Assembly: GCF_014651115.1 (NCBI RefSeq)
Contig: NZ_BMWG01000006.1
Span: 1 to 64,000 of the forward strand
Length of the DNA stretch: 64,000 nt
From: Streptomyces inusitatus
GTDB taxonomy: Bacteria > Actinomycetota > Actinomycetes > Streptomycetales > Streptomycetaceae
Direction: 5' to 3'
How positions within the stretch are numbered: the stretch's first letter is position 1; every line of letters begins with the position of its first letter. The notes beneath the pieces are model-generated. The model did not search any database. It had not been told where the DNA came from and worked only from the letters and a program-made list of their open reading frames with translations. This document shows positions 1 through 9,065 of the stretch, piece by piece. A program made the position numbers and the translations under genes.

Positions 1-97
1 CCCGGGGCGGGGCCCCGGCGGCCGGGCGGGGGGCGGGCCGGGGCGAGGGGGGGGCCCGCCCCCCGGGGGGGGGGGCCCGCCCGCCCCCTTCGGCCGG
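1..97. other. Extreme G/C low-complexity tract downstream of dasR
   Basis: These 97 bases are almost entirely G and C, with runs of 8 to 12 G and complementary C runs that can fold into several long hairpins. They lie just 3' of the dasR stop codon, so they could act as a transcription terminator for dasR. No gene is seen. Homopolymer runs this long are also where sequencing or assembly errors collect, and this is the contig-side edge of the window, so exact lengths should be treated with caution. Confidence 0.5.
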
Positions 98-961
<864 letters not shown>

Positions 962-1019
962 TCAGGTGTCGGTCCTATAACGGACGCGACTGCCCTTCTT
1001 ATACACCCTTGACACCCCT

Positions 1020-1059
1020 AAAGGTCTAGGCCAAGCTCCGGGTACTGGTCTAAACCATT
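1020..1059. promoter_or_regulatory. Two DasR-responsive elements (dre) in the dasR-dasA intergenic region
   Basis: ACTGGTCTAAACCATT at 1044-1059 matches the DasR consensus ACTGGTCTAGACCACT at 14 of 16 positions. A second, weaker copy at 1020-1035 with core GGTCTAG matches 11 of 16. The centres are 24 bp apart, so they lie on roughly the same DNA face. They sit about 110-140 bp upstream of the dasA start. The consensus is established for S. coelicolor; occupancy here is inferred. Confidence 0.85.
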
Positions 1060-1165
1060 AAAGACCAGGTCCCAGCCCCACGGGCAGACCGAAAAGCGCT
1101 GCTCTCTGCGTGTTGTGCGACTCCCGGGTGGTGGGGGGAAATCTGCATCCCTTGAGGAGGGTGGC

Positions 1166-2473
1166 GTGAAGCGCAAGCTCATAGCTGCGGTCGGTGTAGC
1201 GGTCATGATGGCTTCGGTTGCGGCCTGTAGCTCGGACTCCGGCACCAAAGCCGGTCAGGACCCGAAGGACCGTACGGGAACTCTCACCGTGTGGCTGATG
1301 AATGACGCTCAGTCCACTTGGCCTGAGGTCGTCAAGGCCGCGAACGACGAGTTCAAGAAGAAGTACCCGAAGGTCGACGTCAAGATTCAGTACCAGCTCT
1401 GGGCTGACAAGACGAAGAAGCTCGACGCCGCCCTCTCCGGTGACAAGTTCCCCGACGTGGTCGAGCTCGGCAACACCGAGACCATGACGTACATCCTCAA
1501 CGAGGCCCTCGCCCCCATCAAGGACGAGAAGAAGTACGCCAACTCGGACACCTGGATCAAGGGTCTGAAGGACACCTGCACCTACGAGGGCACCCTTTAC
1601 TGCGTGCCTTACTACGGTGGCGCCCGCGTCGGTATCTACAACGCGGAGATGTTCCAGAAGGGCGCGGGCGTCGACAAGATGCCGGCGACCGAGGCCGACC
1701 TCATCAAGGCCCTGGACAAGGTGCAGGCCAAGTACGGCAAGGACGACAAGGCGTTCTCCGCGCTGTACCTGCCGGGTCGTTACTGGTACGCGGCCATGTC
1801 CTACGTCTCCGCGTACGGCGGCCAGATCGCCAAGTACGACGAGGGCAGCAAGGAGTGGTCGAGCCAGCTCTCCACGCCGGAGGCCCAGAAGGGCATCCAG
1901 CACTTCGTCGACCTGGTCAAGAAGTACAACAAGGCCGACAAGACCAAGGACGAGCAGGACCACGCCAATGTGATGGCCAACGAGAAGACGGCTGTCCTCT
2001 ACGGCAACGCGTGGGAGGCCGGCAGCGTCACCGACTCCGAGGGCAACGGCAACGGCGAGCTGAAGGGCAAGATCCACCCCGTGGTCATGCCCGGCCCCGA
2101 GGGCAAGCCGCTCCCGACCTTCATCGGTGGCTCGGACCTGGGTGTCATCTCCAAGTCCAAGCAGCAGGACCTGGGCGAGGACTGGATCTCGATCTACACG
2201 AACGAGAAGAACCAGGAAGCGCTCACCGCCAAGAACACGCTGCCGAACAACACCAAGCAGCTTGAGGTCCTGAAGACCAAGCCCGAGACCGCGCCGGCCG
2301 CCAACGCCGTCGAGGGCGCCTGGTTCACCCCGATCGCCCCCGGCTGGGCCGCGATCGAGAAGAAGGAGATCCTGGAGCAGATGCTGCTTCAGATCATCCG
2401 TGGAACCTCTGTCGCCGACGCCACGAAGAAGGCCGACGAGGAGATCAACGCCCTGATCAACGAGAAGTCCTGA
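1166..2473 (+). CDS. dasA: DasA, chitobiose/GlcNAc-oligomer binding lipoprotein
   Basis: Extracellular solute-binding protein (family 1) of 435 residues for a carbohydrate ABC importer. The N-terminus is a lipoprotein signal: basic start, hydrophobic stretch and lipobox SVAAC with the modified cysteine at residue 21. In S. coelicolor DasA binds N,N'-diacetylchitobiose and feeds the DasBC permease. An upstream in-frame ATG at 1115 is open, but the GTG at 1166 is preceded by a strong GAGGAGG (1154-1160) and puts the signal peptide at the N-terminus, so it is preferred. The gene is divergent from dasR behind two dre sites, and a strong hairpin follows its stop codon, which would leave more dasA than dasBC transcript. 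Confidence 0.95.
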   Translation: MKRKLIAAVGVAVMMASVAACSSDSGTKAGQDPKDRTGTLTVWLMNDAQSTWPEVVKAANDEFKKKYPKVDVKIQYQLWADKTKKLDAALSGDKFPDVVELGNTETMTYILNEALAPIKDEKKYANSDTWIKGLKDTCTYEGTLYCVPYYGGARVGIYNAEMFQKGAGVDKMPATEADLIKALDKVQAKYGKDDKAFSALYLPGRYWYAAMSYVSAYGGQIAKYDEGSKEWSSQLSTPEAQKGIQHFVDLVKKYNKADKTKDEQDHANVMANEKTAVLYGNAWEAGSVTDSEGNGNGELKGKIHPVVMPGPEGKPLPTFIGGSDLGVISKSKQQDLGEDWISIYTNEKNQEALTAKNTLPNNTKQLEVLKTKPETAPAANAVEGAWFTPIAPGWAAIEKKEILEQMLLQIIRGTSVADATKKADEEINALINEKS

Positions 2474-2477
2474 CCCT

Positions 2478-2493
2478 AGCGGTCTAGACCCTC
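2478..2493. promoter_or_regulatory. dre-like site between dasA and dasB
   Basis: The sequence contains the perfect core GGTCTAGACC (2481-2490), the centre of the DasR operator, with weaker flanks (11 of 16 to consensus). It lies 5 nt after the dasA stop and just before the hairpin at 2504-2545. It could let DasR act on dasBC separately or block elongating polymerase; this is an inference. Confidence 0.65.
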
Positions 2494-2503
2494 TGATCTC
2501 CCC

Positions 2504-2545
2504 GGGGGTGATGGGGCCGCGCCACCGCGCGGCCCCATCACCCCC
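2504..2545 (+). terminator. Perfect 18-bp hairpin between dasA and dasB
   Basis: GGGGGTGATGGGGCCGCG (2504-2521) pairs perfectly with 2528-2545 around a 6-nt loop. No T-tract follows, as is usual in Streptomyces. It probably works as a partial terminator or RNA-stabilising structure that keeps binding protein mRNA more abundant than permease mRNA, a common arrangement in sugar ABC operons. Confidence 0.85.
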
Positions 2546-2583
2546 GCCTTCAGGTGAACAGTCCGAACGGAAGGCCACGCACG

Positions 2584-3603
2584 ATGAGTGCCGCCGACAT
2601 GCTCAAGACCCCCGGGGGACCGGACCCCCAAGCCTCCGACACCGCGGTGGCCGACAAGCGGCCAGCGGAAGTCCACGAACCCAAGACATCAGGGGGAGGC
2701 GGACGTCGGAGAAACAAGGGGGCGCTGCTGCCCTACTTCCTGATCGCCCCGACTGTCGTGGCGATTCTCGCGGTGTTCGTCTGGCCGCTGATCAAGACGA
2801 CAATCATGTCCTTCCAGGACGTGGGCCGCACTGAGCTGTGGACCGGTGCGCCGGCCCCCTGGGTCGGCTTCGAGCAATTCACGGAAATCCTCGGGGATTC
2901 GGCCTTCTGGGACTCGGTCGTTCTGACCATTGTCTTCATGGCCATCTGCGTGGTCGCCACCCTGGCCATCGGTCTCGGAATCGCGCTCATGATGCAGCGC
3001 ATGTCGGACTGGGCGCGGCTTATGATCACCGGCGCGCTGATCGCCGCCTGGTCCATTCCGCTGATGGTCCAGGCCTCGATCTTCCGCTGGCTCTCGGACT
3101 CCGACTACGGCGTCCTGAACATGGTCCTGACGAAGCACCTCGGCTTCGACTTCCAGGGCCACAACTGGTGGCTCGATTACAAGCAGGGCTTCCTCATCAT
3201 CGGCGCGGTCGTCGTCTGGGGAGCCATTCCCTTTGTCGCGATCACGCTGTACGCGGCTCTCACCCAGGTTCCCAAGGAACTGGAAGAGGCCGCCGCGATC
3301 GACGGCGTCAACGCGTTCGGCAACTTCCGCTATGTGACCTTCCCGGTCATCAAGCCGGTCTTCCAGATGGTCGCCACGCTTTCGGTGATCTGGGACTTCA
3401 ATGTGCTCGGCCAGGTCTGGCTGATGCGCGGAAGCAAGCCCGAGCCCGAATACGAAGTCATCGGCCTCTACGCCTTCAACAAGGCATTCGAGTCCAATTC
3501 CTTCAGCCAGGGCGCGGCCATCTCCCTGATCACCGTGCTTCTGCTGTCCGGTGTCGCCGTGTACTACCTGCGCCAGCTGCTCAAGATCGGAGAGGTCGAT
3601 TGA
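2584..3603 (+). CDS. dasB: DasB, sugar ABC transporter permease (MalF type)
   Basis: Inner-membrane permease of 339 residues with about six transmembrane segments after a hydrophilic basic N-terminus of roughly 45 residues. The EAA loop that docks the ATPase is visible as ELEEAAAIDGVNAFGNFRYV. It should form a heterodimer with DasC and take substrate from DasA. No ATPase gene is in the operon; in Streptomyces the shared MsiK ATPase energises such importers (established for DasABC). The ATG at 2584 has GGAAGG nine bases upstream and is preferred to the GTG at 2554. Confidence 0.93.
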   Translation: MSAADMLKTPGGPDPQASDTAVADKRPAEVHEPKTSGGGGRRRNKGALLPYFLIAPTVVAILAVFVWPLIKTTIMSFQDVGRTELWTGAPAPWVGFEQFTEILGDSAFWDSVVLTIVFMAICVVATLAIGLGIALMMQRMSDWARLMITGALIAAWSIPLMVQASIFRWLSDSDYGVLNMVLTKHLGFDFQGHNWWLDYKQGFLIIGAVVVWGAIPFVAITLYAALTQVPKELEEAAAIDGVNAFGNFRYVTFPVIKPVFQMVATLSVIWDFNVLGQVWLMRGSKPEPEYEVIGLYAFNKAFESNSFSQGAAISLITVLLLSGVAVYYLRQLLKIGEVD

Positions 3604-4514
3604 GCGCCACCGCCTCCGCGCCGAAGACCGATACGCCCGTGACCACTGTGAAGTCCGTGCCCACCGGTAAGAAGAAGCCCTCGTCGGACCGTAAGAAGAA
3701 GAGCCGTTTCGTTTACAACGGAATCGGCGTCGTGGCCTTCGTGGTCATGATCTTCCCGGTGTACTGGCTCGTCGTCAGTGCCCTGCGGCCCAACAAGGAG
3801 ATCCGCAGCTACGACCAGACGCTCTGGCCGTCGTCGTTCACGTTCGACAACTTCGCCCGTGCCATCGACTACGAGAACTTCGGCACCGCGATCAAGTCCA
3901 GCCTGATTGTCAGCTTCACCGCCGTCGTCGGCGCGATGATCATGGCCACCGTCGCCGCGTACGCGATCGGCCGCTTCCGTTTCTACGGTCGCCGGGCCTT
4001 CATGATCGTGCTGATCCTGGTGCAGCTGCTGCCGCCCACCGCGATGCTGATCCCCATCTACCTCCAGCTCAACGACTTCGGCGCGCTGAACGAGTACTGG
4101 GGCGTCATCGTCATCTACCTGGTCTCGACGCTCCCCTTCGCGACCTGGATGATCCGCGGCTTCGTGATCAACATCCCGAAGGAGCTGGAAGAGTCCGCGA
4201 TGGTGGACGGGTGCACGCAGATGGGCGCCTTCTGGCGGATCATCTTCCCGCTGCTCGCCCCCGGCCTCGCCGCCGCCTCGATCTACTCGCTGATCAACGC
4301 GTGGAACGAGTACCTGCTCGCGTACATCGTCCTCCAGGACAACGACAAGTTCACGCTGAACGTCTGGCTGACGAACTTCACCACCGCCCGCGGCGTCGAC
4401 TACGGCGCGCTGATGGCGGCGTCGACGATGATCGCGATCCCGGTCGTCATCTTCTTCATGTTCATCCAGAAGAAGATGGCCACGGGCCTCACCTCCGGCG
4501 CAGTGAAGGGATAA
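3600..4514 (+). CDS. dasC: DasC, sugar ABC transporter permease (MalG type)
   Basis: Second permease subunit, 304 residues from the TTG at 3600. The first 45 residues are hydrophilic and lysine-rich, followed by six predicted membrane spans. The EAA motif ELEESAMVDGCTQMGAFWRII is conserved. The TTG overlaps the dasB TGA and has GGAGAGG four bases upstream, giving tight translational coupling; a GTG at 3640 is an alternative start that would shorten the tail. It works with DasB in uptake of chitooligosaccharides. Confidence 0.9.
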   Translation: MSATASAPKTDTPVTTVKSVPTGKKKPSSDRKKKSRFVYNGIGVVAFVVMIFPVYWLVVSALRPNKEIRSYDQTLWPSSFTFDNFARAIDYENFGTAIKSSLIVSFTAVVGAMIMATVAAYAIGRFRFYGRRAFMIVLILVQLLPPTAMLIPIYLQLNDFGALNEYWGVIVIYLVSTLPFATWMIRGFVINIPKELEESAMVDGCTQMGAFWRIIFPLLAPGLAAASIYSLINAWNEYLLAYIVLQDNDKFTLNVWLTNFTTARGVDYGALMAASTMIAIPVVIFFMFIQKKMATGLTSGAVKG

Positions 4515-4523
4515 GGACCCTCC

Positions 4524-6077
4524 ATGACCACCGTTGTACGAGGGTCCTCGGACACCCTCACCCGCGACGCGCTGACCGTCCTCCAGCCGGGCTTCGTCGG
4601 CACCACCGCGCCGGACTGGCTGCTCCGCCAGATCGGCGAGGGCCTCGCCGCGGTCGGACTGTTCGGCCGCAACATCGTCACCCCCGAGCAGCTCACCGCC
4701 CTCAACGCGCAGCTGCGCGCGGAGCGGGACGACGTCCTGGTCGCCATCGACGAGGAGGGAGGTGACGTCACCCGCCTGGAGGTGCGCGACGGCTCCTCCT
4801 TCCCCGGCAACTACGCGCTGGGCACGGTGGACGACACCGACCTCACCCGTGAGGTCGCCCAGGAGCTCGGCCGCAGGCTCGCCGCCTGCGGCGTCGACCT
4901 CAACTGGGCGCCGTCCGCCGATGTCAACGCCAATCCGGACAACCCGGTCATCGGCGTACGGTCCTTCGGCGCCGACGCCCGGCTGGTCGGCCGGCACACC
5001 ATCGCGTACGTCGAGGGCATGCAGGCCGCCGGCGTCGCGGCGTGCATCAAGCACTTCCCCGGGCACGGCGACACCAATGTGGACTCGCACCACGCGCTGC
5101 CCCGGATCGATGTGGGCCTCGACACCCTGCACGCCCGTGATCTGCTGCCATTCCGCGAGGCGATCGCGGCCGGCCCCAAGGCCGTGATGAGCGCGCACAT
5201 CCTGCTGCCCGCTCTCGACGCCGACCGTCCCGCCACGCTGAGCCCGCAGATTCTCAACGGGCTGCTCCGCGAGGAGCTGGGCTTCGACGGTCTGATCATC
5301 ACCGACGGCATCGAGATGCAGGCCATCGCCTCGACGTACGGCATCGAGCGGGGCTCCGTCCTCGCCATCGCGGCCGGCATCGACGCGATCTGCGTCGGCG
5401 GCGGGCTCGCCGACGAGGGCACCGTGCTGTCCCTGCGGGACGCCCTGGTCAACGCGGTACGCAACGGAGATCTGCCCGAGGAGCGACTGGCCGAGGCGGC
5501 GGCGCGCGTGCGCTCCCTCGCCGAGTGGACCCGGCGGGCCAGGACGGCCGCGGCGGAGCCGGGCGCGGCACAGCAGGAGGGGAGCGCGCCCGGCACCGTC
5601 CGCTCCGACATCGGACTGATCGCCGCGCGCCGAGCGATCCGGGTCACGGCGGGCGAACTGCCCTACGAGCCCGTCACCGGCACGCCCTATGTCGCCTCGT
5701 TCGCCCCGGTGGCCAATATCGCCGTCGGCGCCGAGACCCCCTGGGGTGTCGCCCCGGAGCTGGCGAAGCTGCTCCCGGGCACCGTGGCCGACACCTACGG
5801 CGAGCCGGAGGCCGATGCGTCGGCCCTGGTGAGCGAGGTGCTGGCCAAGGCGGCAGACCGTAGGATCGTGGCAGTGGTACGCGATGTCCACCGCCACGCC
5901 TGGATGGCGGCGGCGCTGGAAGCGCTGATCGACGCCCGGCCCGACACGGTCGTGGTCGAGATGGGCGTGAACCGCGCGACGCCCAAGGGCGCGCTCCACA
6001 TCGCGACCCACGGCGCCGCTCGCGTCTGCGGGCGGGCCGCCGCGGAGGTCATCACCGGCCAGGGCGCCGGGGCCTGA
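4524..6077 (+). CDS. dasD: Glycoside hydrolase family 3 beta-N-acetylglucosaminidase (DasD)
   Basis: GH3 enzyme of 517 residues without signal peptide or membrane segment, so it acts in the cytoplasm on imported chitobiose. NagZ/GH3 landmarks are present: KHFPGHGDT at 176-184, the DSHH loop with the Asp187/His189 acid-base dyad typical of bacterial N-acetylglucosaminidases, and the likely nucleophile Asp261 in IITDGIEM. The last 150 residues form an additional C-terminal domain. It begins 9 nt after dasC with an AAGGA ribosome site, so it belongs to the das operon. Its S. coelicolor counterpart is named dasD (from memory). It should release GlcNAc from chitobiose. Confidence 0.9.
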   Translation: MTTVVRGSSDTLTRDALTVLQPGFVGTTAPDWLLRQIGEGLAAVGLFGRNIVTPEQLTALNAQLRAERDDVLVAIDEEGGDVTRLEVRDGSSFPGNYALGTVDDTDLTREVAQELGRRLAACGVDLNWAPSADVNANPDNPVIGVRSFGADARLVGRHTIAYVEGMQAAGVAACIKHFPGHGDTNVDSHHALPRIDVGLDTLHARDLLPFREAIAAGPKAVMSAHILLPALDADRPATLSPQILNGLLREELGFDGLIITDGIEMQAIASTYGIERGSVLAIAAGIDAICVGGGLADEGTVLSLRDALVNAVRNGDLPEERLAEAAARVRSLAEWTRRARTAAAEPGAAQQEGSAPGTVRSDIGLIAARRAIRVTAGELPYEPVTGTPYVASFAPVANIAVGAETPWGVAPELAKLLPGTVADTYGEPEADASALVSEVLAKAADRRIVAVVRDVHRHAWMAAALEALIDARPDTVVVEMGVNRATPKGALHIATHGAARVCGRAAAEVITGQGAGA

Positions 6078-6093
6078 CCGAAGCGGACCGTAC

Positions 6094-6134
6094 GCGCCGG
6101 GGCGGGTCGCGGCTCGCCGCCCCGCCCCCGGCGC
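6094..6134 (+). terminator. GC-rich hairpin between dasD and the SIS gene
   Basis: GCGCCGGGGCGGG (6094-6106) pairs with CCCGCCCCCGGCGC (6121-6134) with a single bulged G. It may terminate part of the das transcripts or separate dasD from the next gene. Confidence 0.6.
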
Positions 6135-6155
6135 ACGGAAAGCCCGGAGGCCAGC

Positions 6156-7226
6156 ATGGACGCCACTCACCCGGCCGACCAGAGCGAACACCCCGGCCGG
6201 ATCATGTCCGGCGAGATGGCGGAACAGCCCGAGGTACTGCGGCGCATCCTGGACAGGGGTGCGCCGCGGATCCATGAGACGGCCGCGCTGATCGCGGCGC
6301 GCCGGCCCCGGTTCGTGCTGCTGACGGCGCGCGGCACCTCCGACAACGCGGCCCTGTACGCGAAATACCTGCTGGAGATCCGGCTGGGGCTGCCCTGCGG
6401 GCTGACCTCCATGTCCACCACCACGGCCTACGGGGCCCGGCCCGATCTGCGGGACGTCCTCGTCATCACCGTCAGCCAGTCCGGCGGCTCGCCCGACCTG
6501 GTCGACTCCACCCGGGCCGCCCGCGCGGCGGGGGCGATCACGCTCGCGGTCACCAACAACCCGGACTCCCCGCTGGCGGCGGTCTCCGAGTTCCACATCG
6601 ACATCCTCGCCGGCCCCGAGAAGGCCCTCCCGGCGACCAAGACGTACACCGCCTCCCTGCTGGCGCTCTACCTCCTCATCGAGGGACTGCGCGGCGCGGA
6701 CGGCGCGGCGGCCCGGGCCCTGCCGGAGCTGGCGGAACGGATCCTGGACCGCCAGGACGAGGTGCGCCGCCTCGCCTCGCGCTACCGCTTCGCCGAGCGC
6801 ATGGTCATCACCTCCCGGGGCTACGGCTACCCCACGGCGAAGGAGGCCGCCCTGAAGCTCATGGAGACGAGCTACATCCCGGCCCTGTCCTACTCCGGCG
6901 CCGATCTGCTCCACGGCCCGCTGGCGATGGTCGACAACATCTCCCCGGTCATCGCCGTCGTCACCGACGGCAAGGGTGGCGAAGCCCTCCAGCCCGTCCT
7001 CGACCGACTCCGCGGCCGAGGCGCCGACCTGGTGGTCATCGGCCCCTCCCGCCAGGTCGAGGCCGCCTCCGCGGGCTTCACCCTGCCCACCCAGGGTGTC
7101 CCCGAGGAGCTTCAGCCCGTCCTGGAGATCCTCCCCCTGCAACTCCTCGCCTACGAGGTCACCATCGCCCGCGGCCAGGACCCCGACGCCCCCCGAGCCC
7201 TGGCGAAGGTGACCGAGACCCGCTGA
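6156..7226 (+). CDS. SIS-domain aminosugar-phosphate deaminase/isomerase (NagB-II-like)
   Basis: A 356-residue protein with two tandem sugar-isomerase (SIS) domains resembling the isomerase half of GlmS without the glutaminase half. The motifs ARGTSDNAALYAKY, SQSGGSPDLV and the second-domain SRGYGYPTAKEAALKLMET are typical phosphosugar-binding loops, and GADLLHGPLAMV near the C-terminus matches the GlmS isomerase region. A GGAGG ribosome site precedes the ATG. Position after the GlcNAc importer and N-acetylglucosaminidase suggests it deaminates glucosamine-6-phosphate to fructose-6-phosphate, the role of NagB-II in other bacteria. This is inference; another ketose/aldose phosphate isomerase is possible. 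Its product balance would directly set the DasR effector level. Confidence 0.8.
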   Translation: MDATHPADQSEHPGRIMSGEMAEQPEVLRRILDRGAPRIHETAALIAARRPRFVLLTARGTSDNAALYAKYLLEIRLGLPCGLTSMSTTTAYGARPDLRDVLVITVSQSGGSPDLVDSTRAARAAGAITLAVTNNPDSPLAAVSEFHIDILAGPEKALPATKTYTASLLALYLLIEGLRGADGAAARALPELAERILDRQDEVRRLASRYRFAERMVITSRGYGYPTAKEAALKLMETSYIPALSYSGADLLHGPLAMVDNISPVIAVVTDGKGGEALQPVLDRLRGRGADLVVIGPSRQVEAASAGFTLPTQGVPEELQPVLEILPLQLLAYEVTIARGQDPDAPRALAKVTETR

Positions 7227-7239
7227 GACCCCGCCGCCC

Positions 7240-8028
7240 CTACGGCAGCGAACCGCCGGTCACATCGATCCAGGCCCCGGTGATCCACCGGGAGTCGTCG
7301 GACGCGAGGAAGGACACCACGTCCGCGACCTCCCGCGGTTCGCCCACCCGGCCGAGTGCGGCGTGGGCCGCCGCGGCCGCCCACGCCTCGTCGCTCGCGC
7401 GCAGCATGGCCGAGGTCCCGTCCGTGTCGATGATGCCCGGGGCCACCGAGTTGACGGTGATGCCGCGCGGGCCCAGGGTCTTGGACAGATCCCGGGTGAA
7501 GACATCCAGCGCTCCCTTGGTCATGGCGTACGCGATCAGCTCCGGCATCACCGCCGCACGGGAGAGCCCGGAGGACACATTGATGATCCTGCCGCCGTCC
7601 CGCAGTCTGGACAGACCCTCTTGGGCCAGGAAGAACGGCGCTTTCGTATTGACCGCGAAGAGCCGTTCGTACTCCTGCTCCGAGATCTCGGCGAACGGCG
7701 CGGCCGTGCCTATCCCCGCGTTGTTGACCAGGATGTCGAGCCCCGCGCCGTCCGTGAGCCGGTCGAACTCCGCCCACAGCGCCGCCGCGTCGCCCGGCCC
7801 GCCCAGCTCCTGGCGGAGAGGGAAGGCCGAGCCGCCGGCCGACTCGATCGCCGCCACCGTCTTCCGCGCCGCCTCCTCGTCGCCGCCGTAGTGCACGGCG
7901 ACCCGGGCGCCGTCCCGCGCCAGCCGCTCCGACACCCCCCGCCCGATGCCCCGGCCGCCGCCGGTGACCAGCGCCGTACGCCCCGCGAGCTTCCCGGACC
8001 TCTGTTCTGTCGCTCCAAGCGCGCCCAT
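7240..8028 (-). CDS. Short-chain dehydrogenase/reductase (SDR)
   Basis: Classical SDR of 262 residues. The Rossmann glycine motif TGGGRGIG, the NNAG motif, the catalytic serine region NVSSGLS and the YAMTK catalytic Tyr/Lys are all present, so it is probably active with NAD(P)H. The substrate cannot be told; it resembles 3-oxoacyl-ACP reductase/glucose dehydrogenase-like members. It is divergent from a TetR regulator with two palindromic operators between them, so it is likely the regulator's target. Confidence 0.88.
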   Translation of the reverse strand: MGALGATEQRSGKLAGRTALVTGGGRGIGRGVSERLARDGARVAVHYGGDEEAARKTVAAIESAGGSAFPLRQELGGPGDAAALWAEFDRLTDGAGLDILVNNAGIGTAAPFAEISEQEYERLFAVNTKAPFFLAQEGLSRLRDGGRIINVSSGLSRAAVMPELIAYAMTKGALDVFTRDLSKTLGPRGITVNSVAPGIIDTDGTSAMLRASDEAWAAAAAHAALGRVGEPREVADVVSFLASDDSRWITGAWIDVTGGSLP

Positions 8029-8047
8029 GGCCGCGCCCCCCTTTACC

Positions 8048-8095
8048 TAGCGGTCGCTACAGAAAGGACCGTATCAGATTATCTAGTGGGCGCTA
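8048..8095. promoter_or_regulatory. Twin palindromic operators between SDR and TetR genes
   Basis: TAGCGGTCGCTA (8048-8059) is a perfect TAGCG-N2-CGCTA palindrome and TAGTGGGCGCTA (8084-8095) is a close copy, 36 bp apart. The second ends 4 nt before the TetR start codon. The placement suits autoregulation and control of the divergent SDR by the TetR protein. Seen in sequence; binding is inferred. Confidence 0.75.
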
Positions 8096-8099
8096 TAGA

Positions 8100-8723
8100 A
8101 TGACGGCCATGGCGACGAGACAGCGCGGCCGCCCCCGCTCCTTCGACCGTGAGAAGGCCCTCCACGAGGCCACGATGGCGTTCTGGGAGCACGGCTACGA
8201 GGCGACGTCCATCGCCGACCTCACCCGGGTGATGGGCATCGGCGCACCCAGCCTGTACGCGGCCTTCGGCGACAAGAAGGCGCTGTTCGGCGAGGTGGTG
8301 GAGAGCTATGCGGGCCGCTACGGCGACTTCGGGCGCCGGGCGCTGGCCGAGGAGGGCACGGCGCGTGCCGCCATCGGGCGGCTGCTCGGCGAGGCGGCCG
8401 TGGAGTACACGGATCCGGAGCACCCCAGGGGCTGTCTGATGATCAGCGCGGCGGCCAACTGCACGGCCGCCGATGTGCGGGCCGCCCTGCGGGAGCGCCG
8501 CGAGGCCGGTCTGGCCGCGTTCGAGAGCAGGATCGGCGCGGATGTCGCGTCAGGGGCGCTGCCGCCGGGCACGGACGCGCGGACGCTGGCCCGGTACGCC
8601 GGGGCGGTGCTTCAGGGGATGTCCCAGCAGGCCAGGGACGGGGCGTCGGCCGATGAGCTGGCCAAGGTGGTGGAGGTGGCGATGCGGGCGTGGCCGGACA
8701 GACCCGCGGGCCGCGGCGCCTGA
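8100..8723 (+). CDS. TetR-family transcriptional regulator
   Basis: A 207-residue one-component repressor. The N-terminal helix-turn-helix is clear (residues about 12-60, with YEATSIADLTRVMGIGAPSLYAAFGDK), and the C-terminal half has the PRGCLM motif common in the YdeS/AcrR-like group that controls neighbouring oxidoreductases. The start is either ATG 8100 or ATG 8109; neither has a Shine-Dalgarno sequence, so the mRNA may be leaderless. It probably represses itself and the divergent SDR through the two palindromes immediately upstream. The inducer is unknown. Confidence 0.88.
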   Translation: MTAMATRQRGRPRSFDREKALHEATMAFWEHGYEATSIADLTRVMGIGAPSLYAAFGDKKALFGEVVESYAGRYGDFGRRALAEEGTARAAIGRLLGEAAVEYTDPEHPRGCLMISAAANCTAADVRAALRERREAGLAAFESRIGADVASGALPPGTDARTLARYAGAVLQGMSQQARDGASADELAKVVEVAMRAWPDRPAGRGA

Positions 8724-9065
8724 CGGGACCCTCAACCCGTCCGGCACCGCAGCCCGGAGTGCTCCGGCCGGCGAGTGTGCGGGCCCGCGCGGCCGTGGAG
8801 AGGTCCAAGCGCAGTCAGGGCAGAGAGCGCAGGGGCCTCGTTCCACTCTCCTGTGCGGGGAGAGCGGAAGTTTCGCTTGCCCATTCATTGTGGACTAGAC
8901 CATTCGCGGATGTCCATGGATCGGCGGGGATTGCTTGGGACCGCGGCCCTCCGGCCCCCGGCGCGCCCCCTGTTCACCCCGTCCCCGCTCCGCCTTCGCC
9001 CCAGTCCGCCCGGCCGCCCGACGCCTTCCGCGCGGGCCACGGGTACGCTCGCACACGTGCCCTCC
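8724..9065 (+). promoter_or_regulatory. Leader of the histidine kinase gene with a dre-like site at 8889-8904
   Basis: No convincing gene is seen in these 342 bases; the kinase reading frame stays open upstream but without a ribosome site or conserved sequence. The site TGTGGACTAGACCATT (8889-8904) matches 12 of 16 positions of the DasR operator consensus, keeping the CTAGACCA half. It is about 160 bp upstream of the kinase start. Regulation by DasR is possible but unproven. Confidence 0.5.

Noticed and set aside
3564..7142. A 1192-codon open frame on the minus strand through the das operon
   Set aside because: It is antisense to dasC, dasD and the SIS gene, which are strongly conserved; high GC makes such shadows common.
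8775..9065. N-terminal extension of the PdtaS-like kinase
   Set aside because: Upstream codons lack a ribosome site, contain a dre-like site and are not typical of the GAF domain; conservation starts at ATG 9066.
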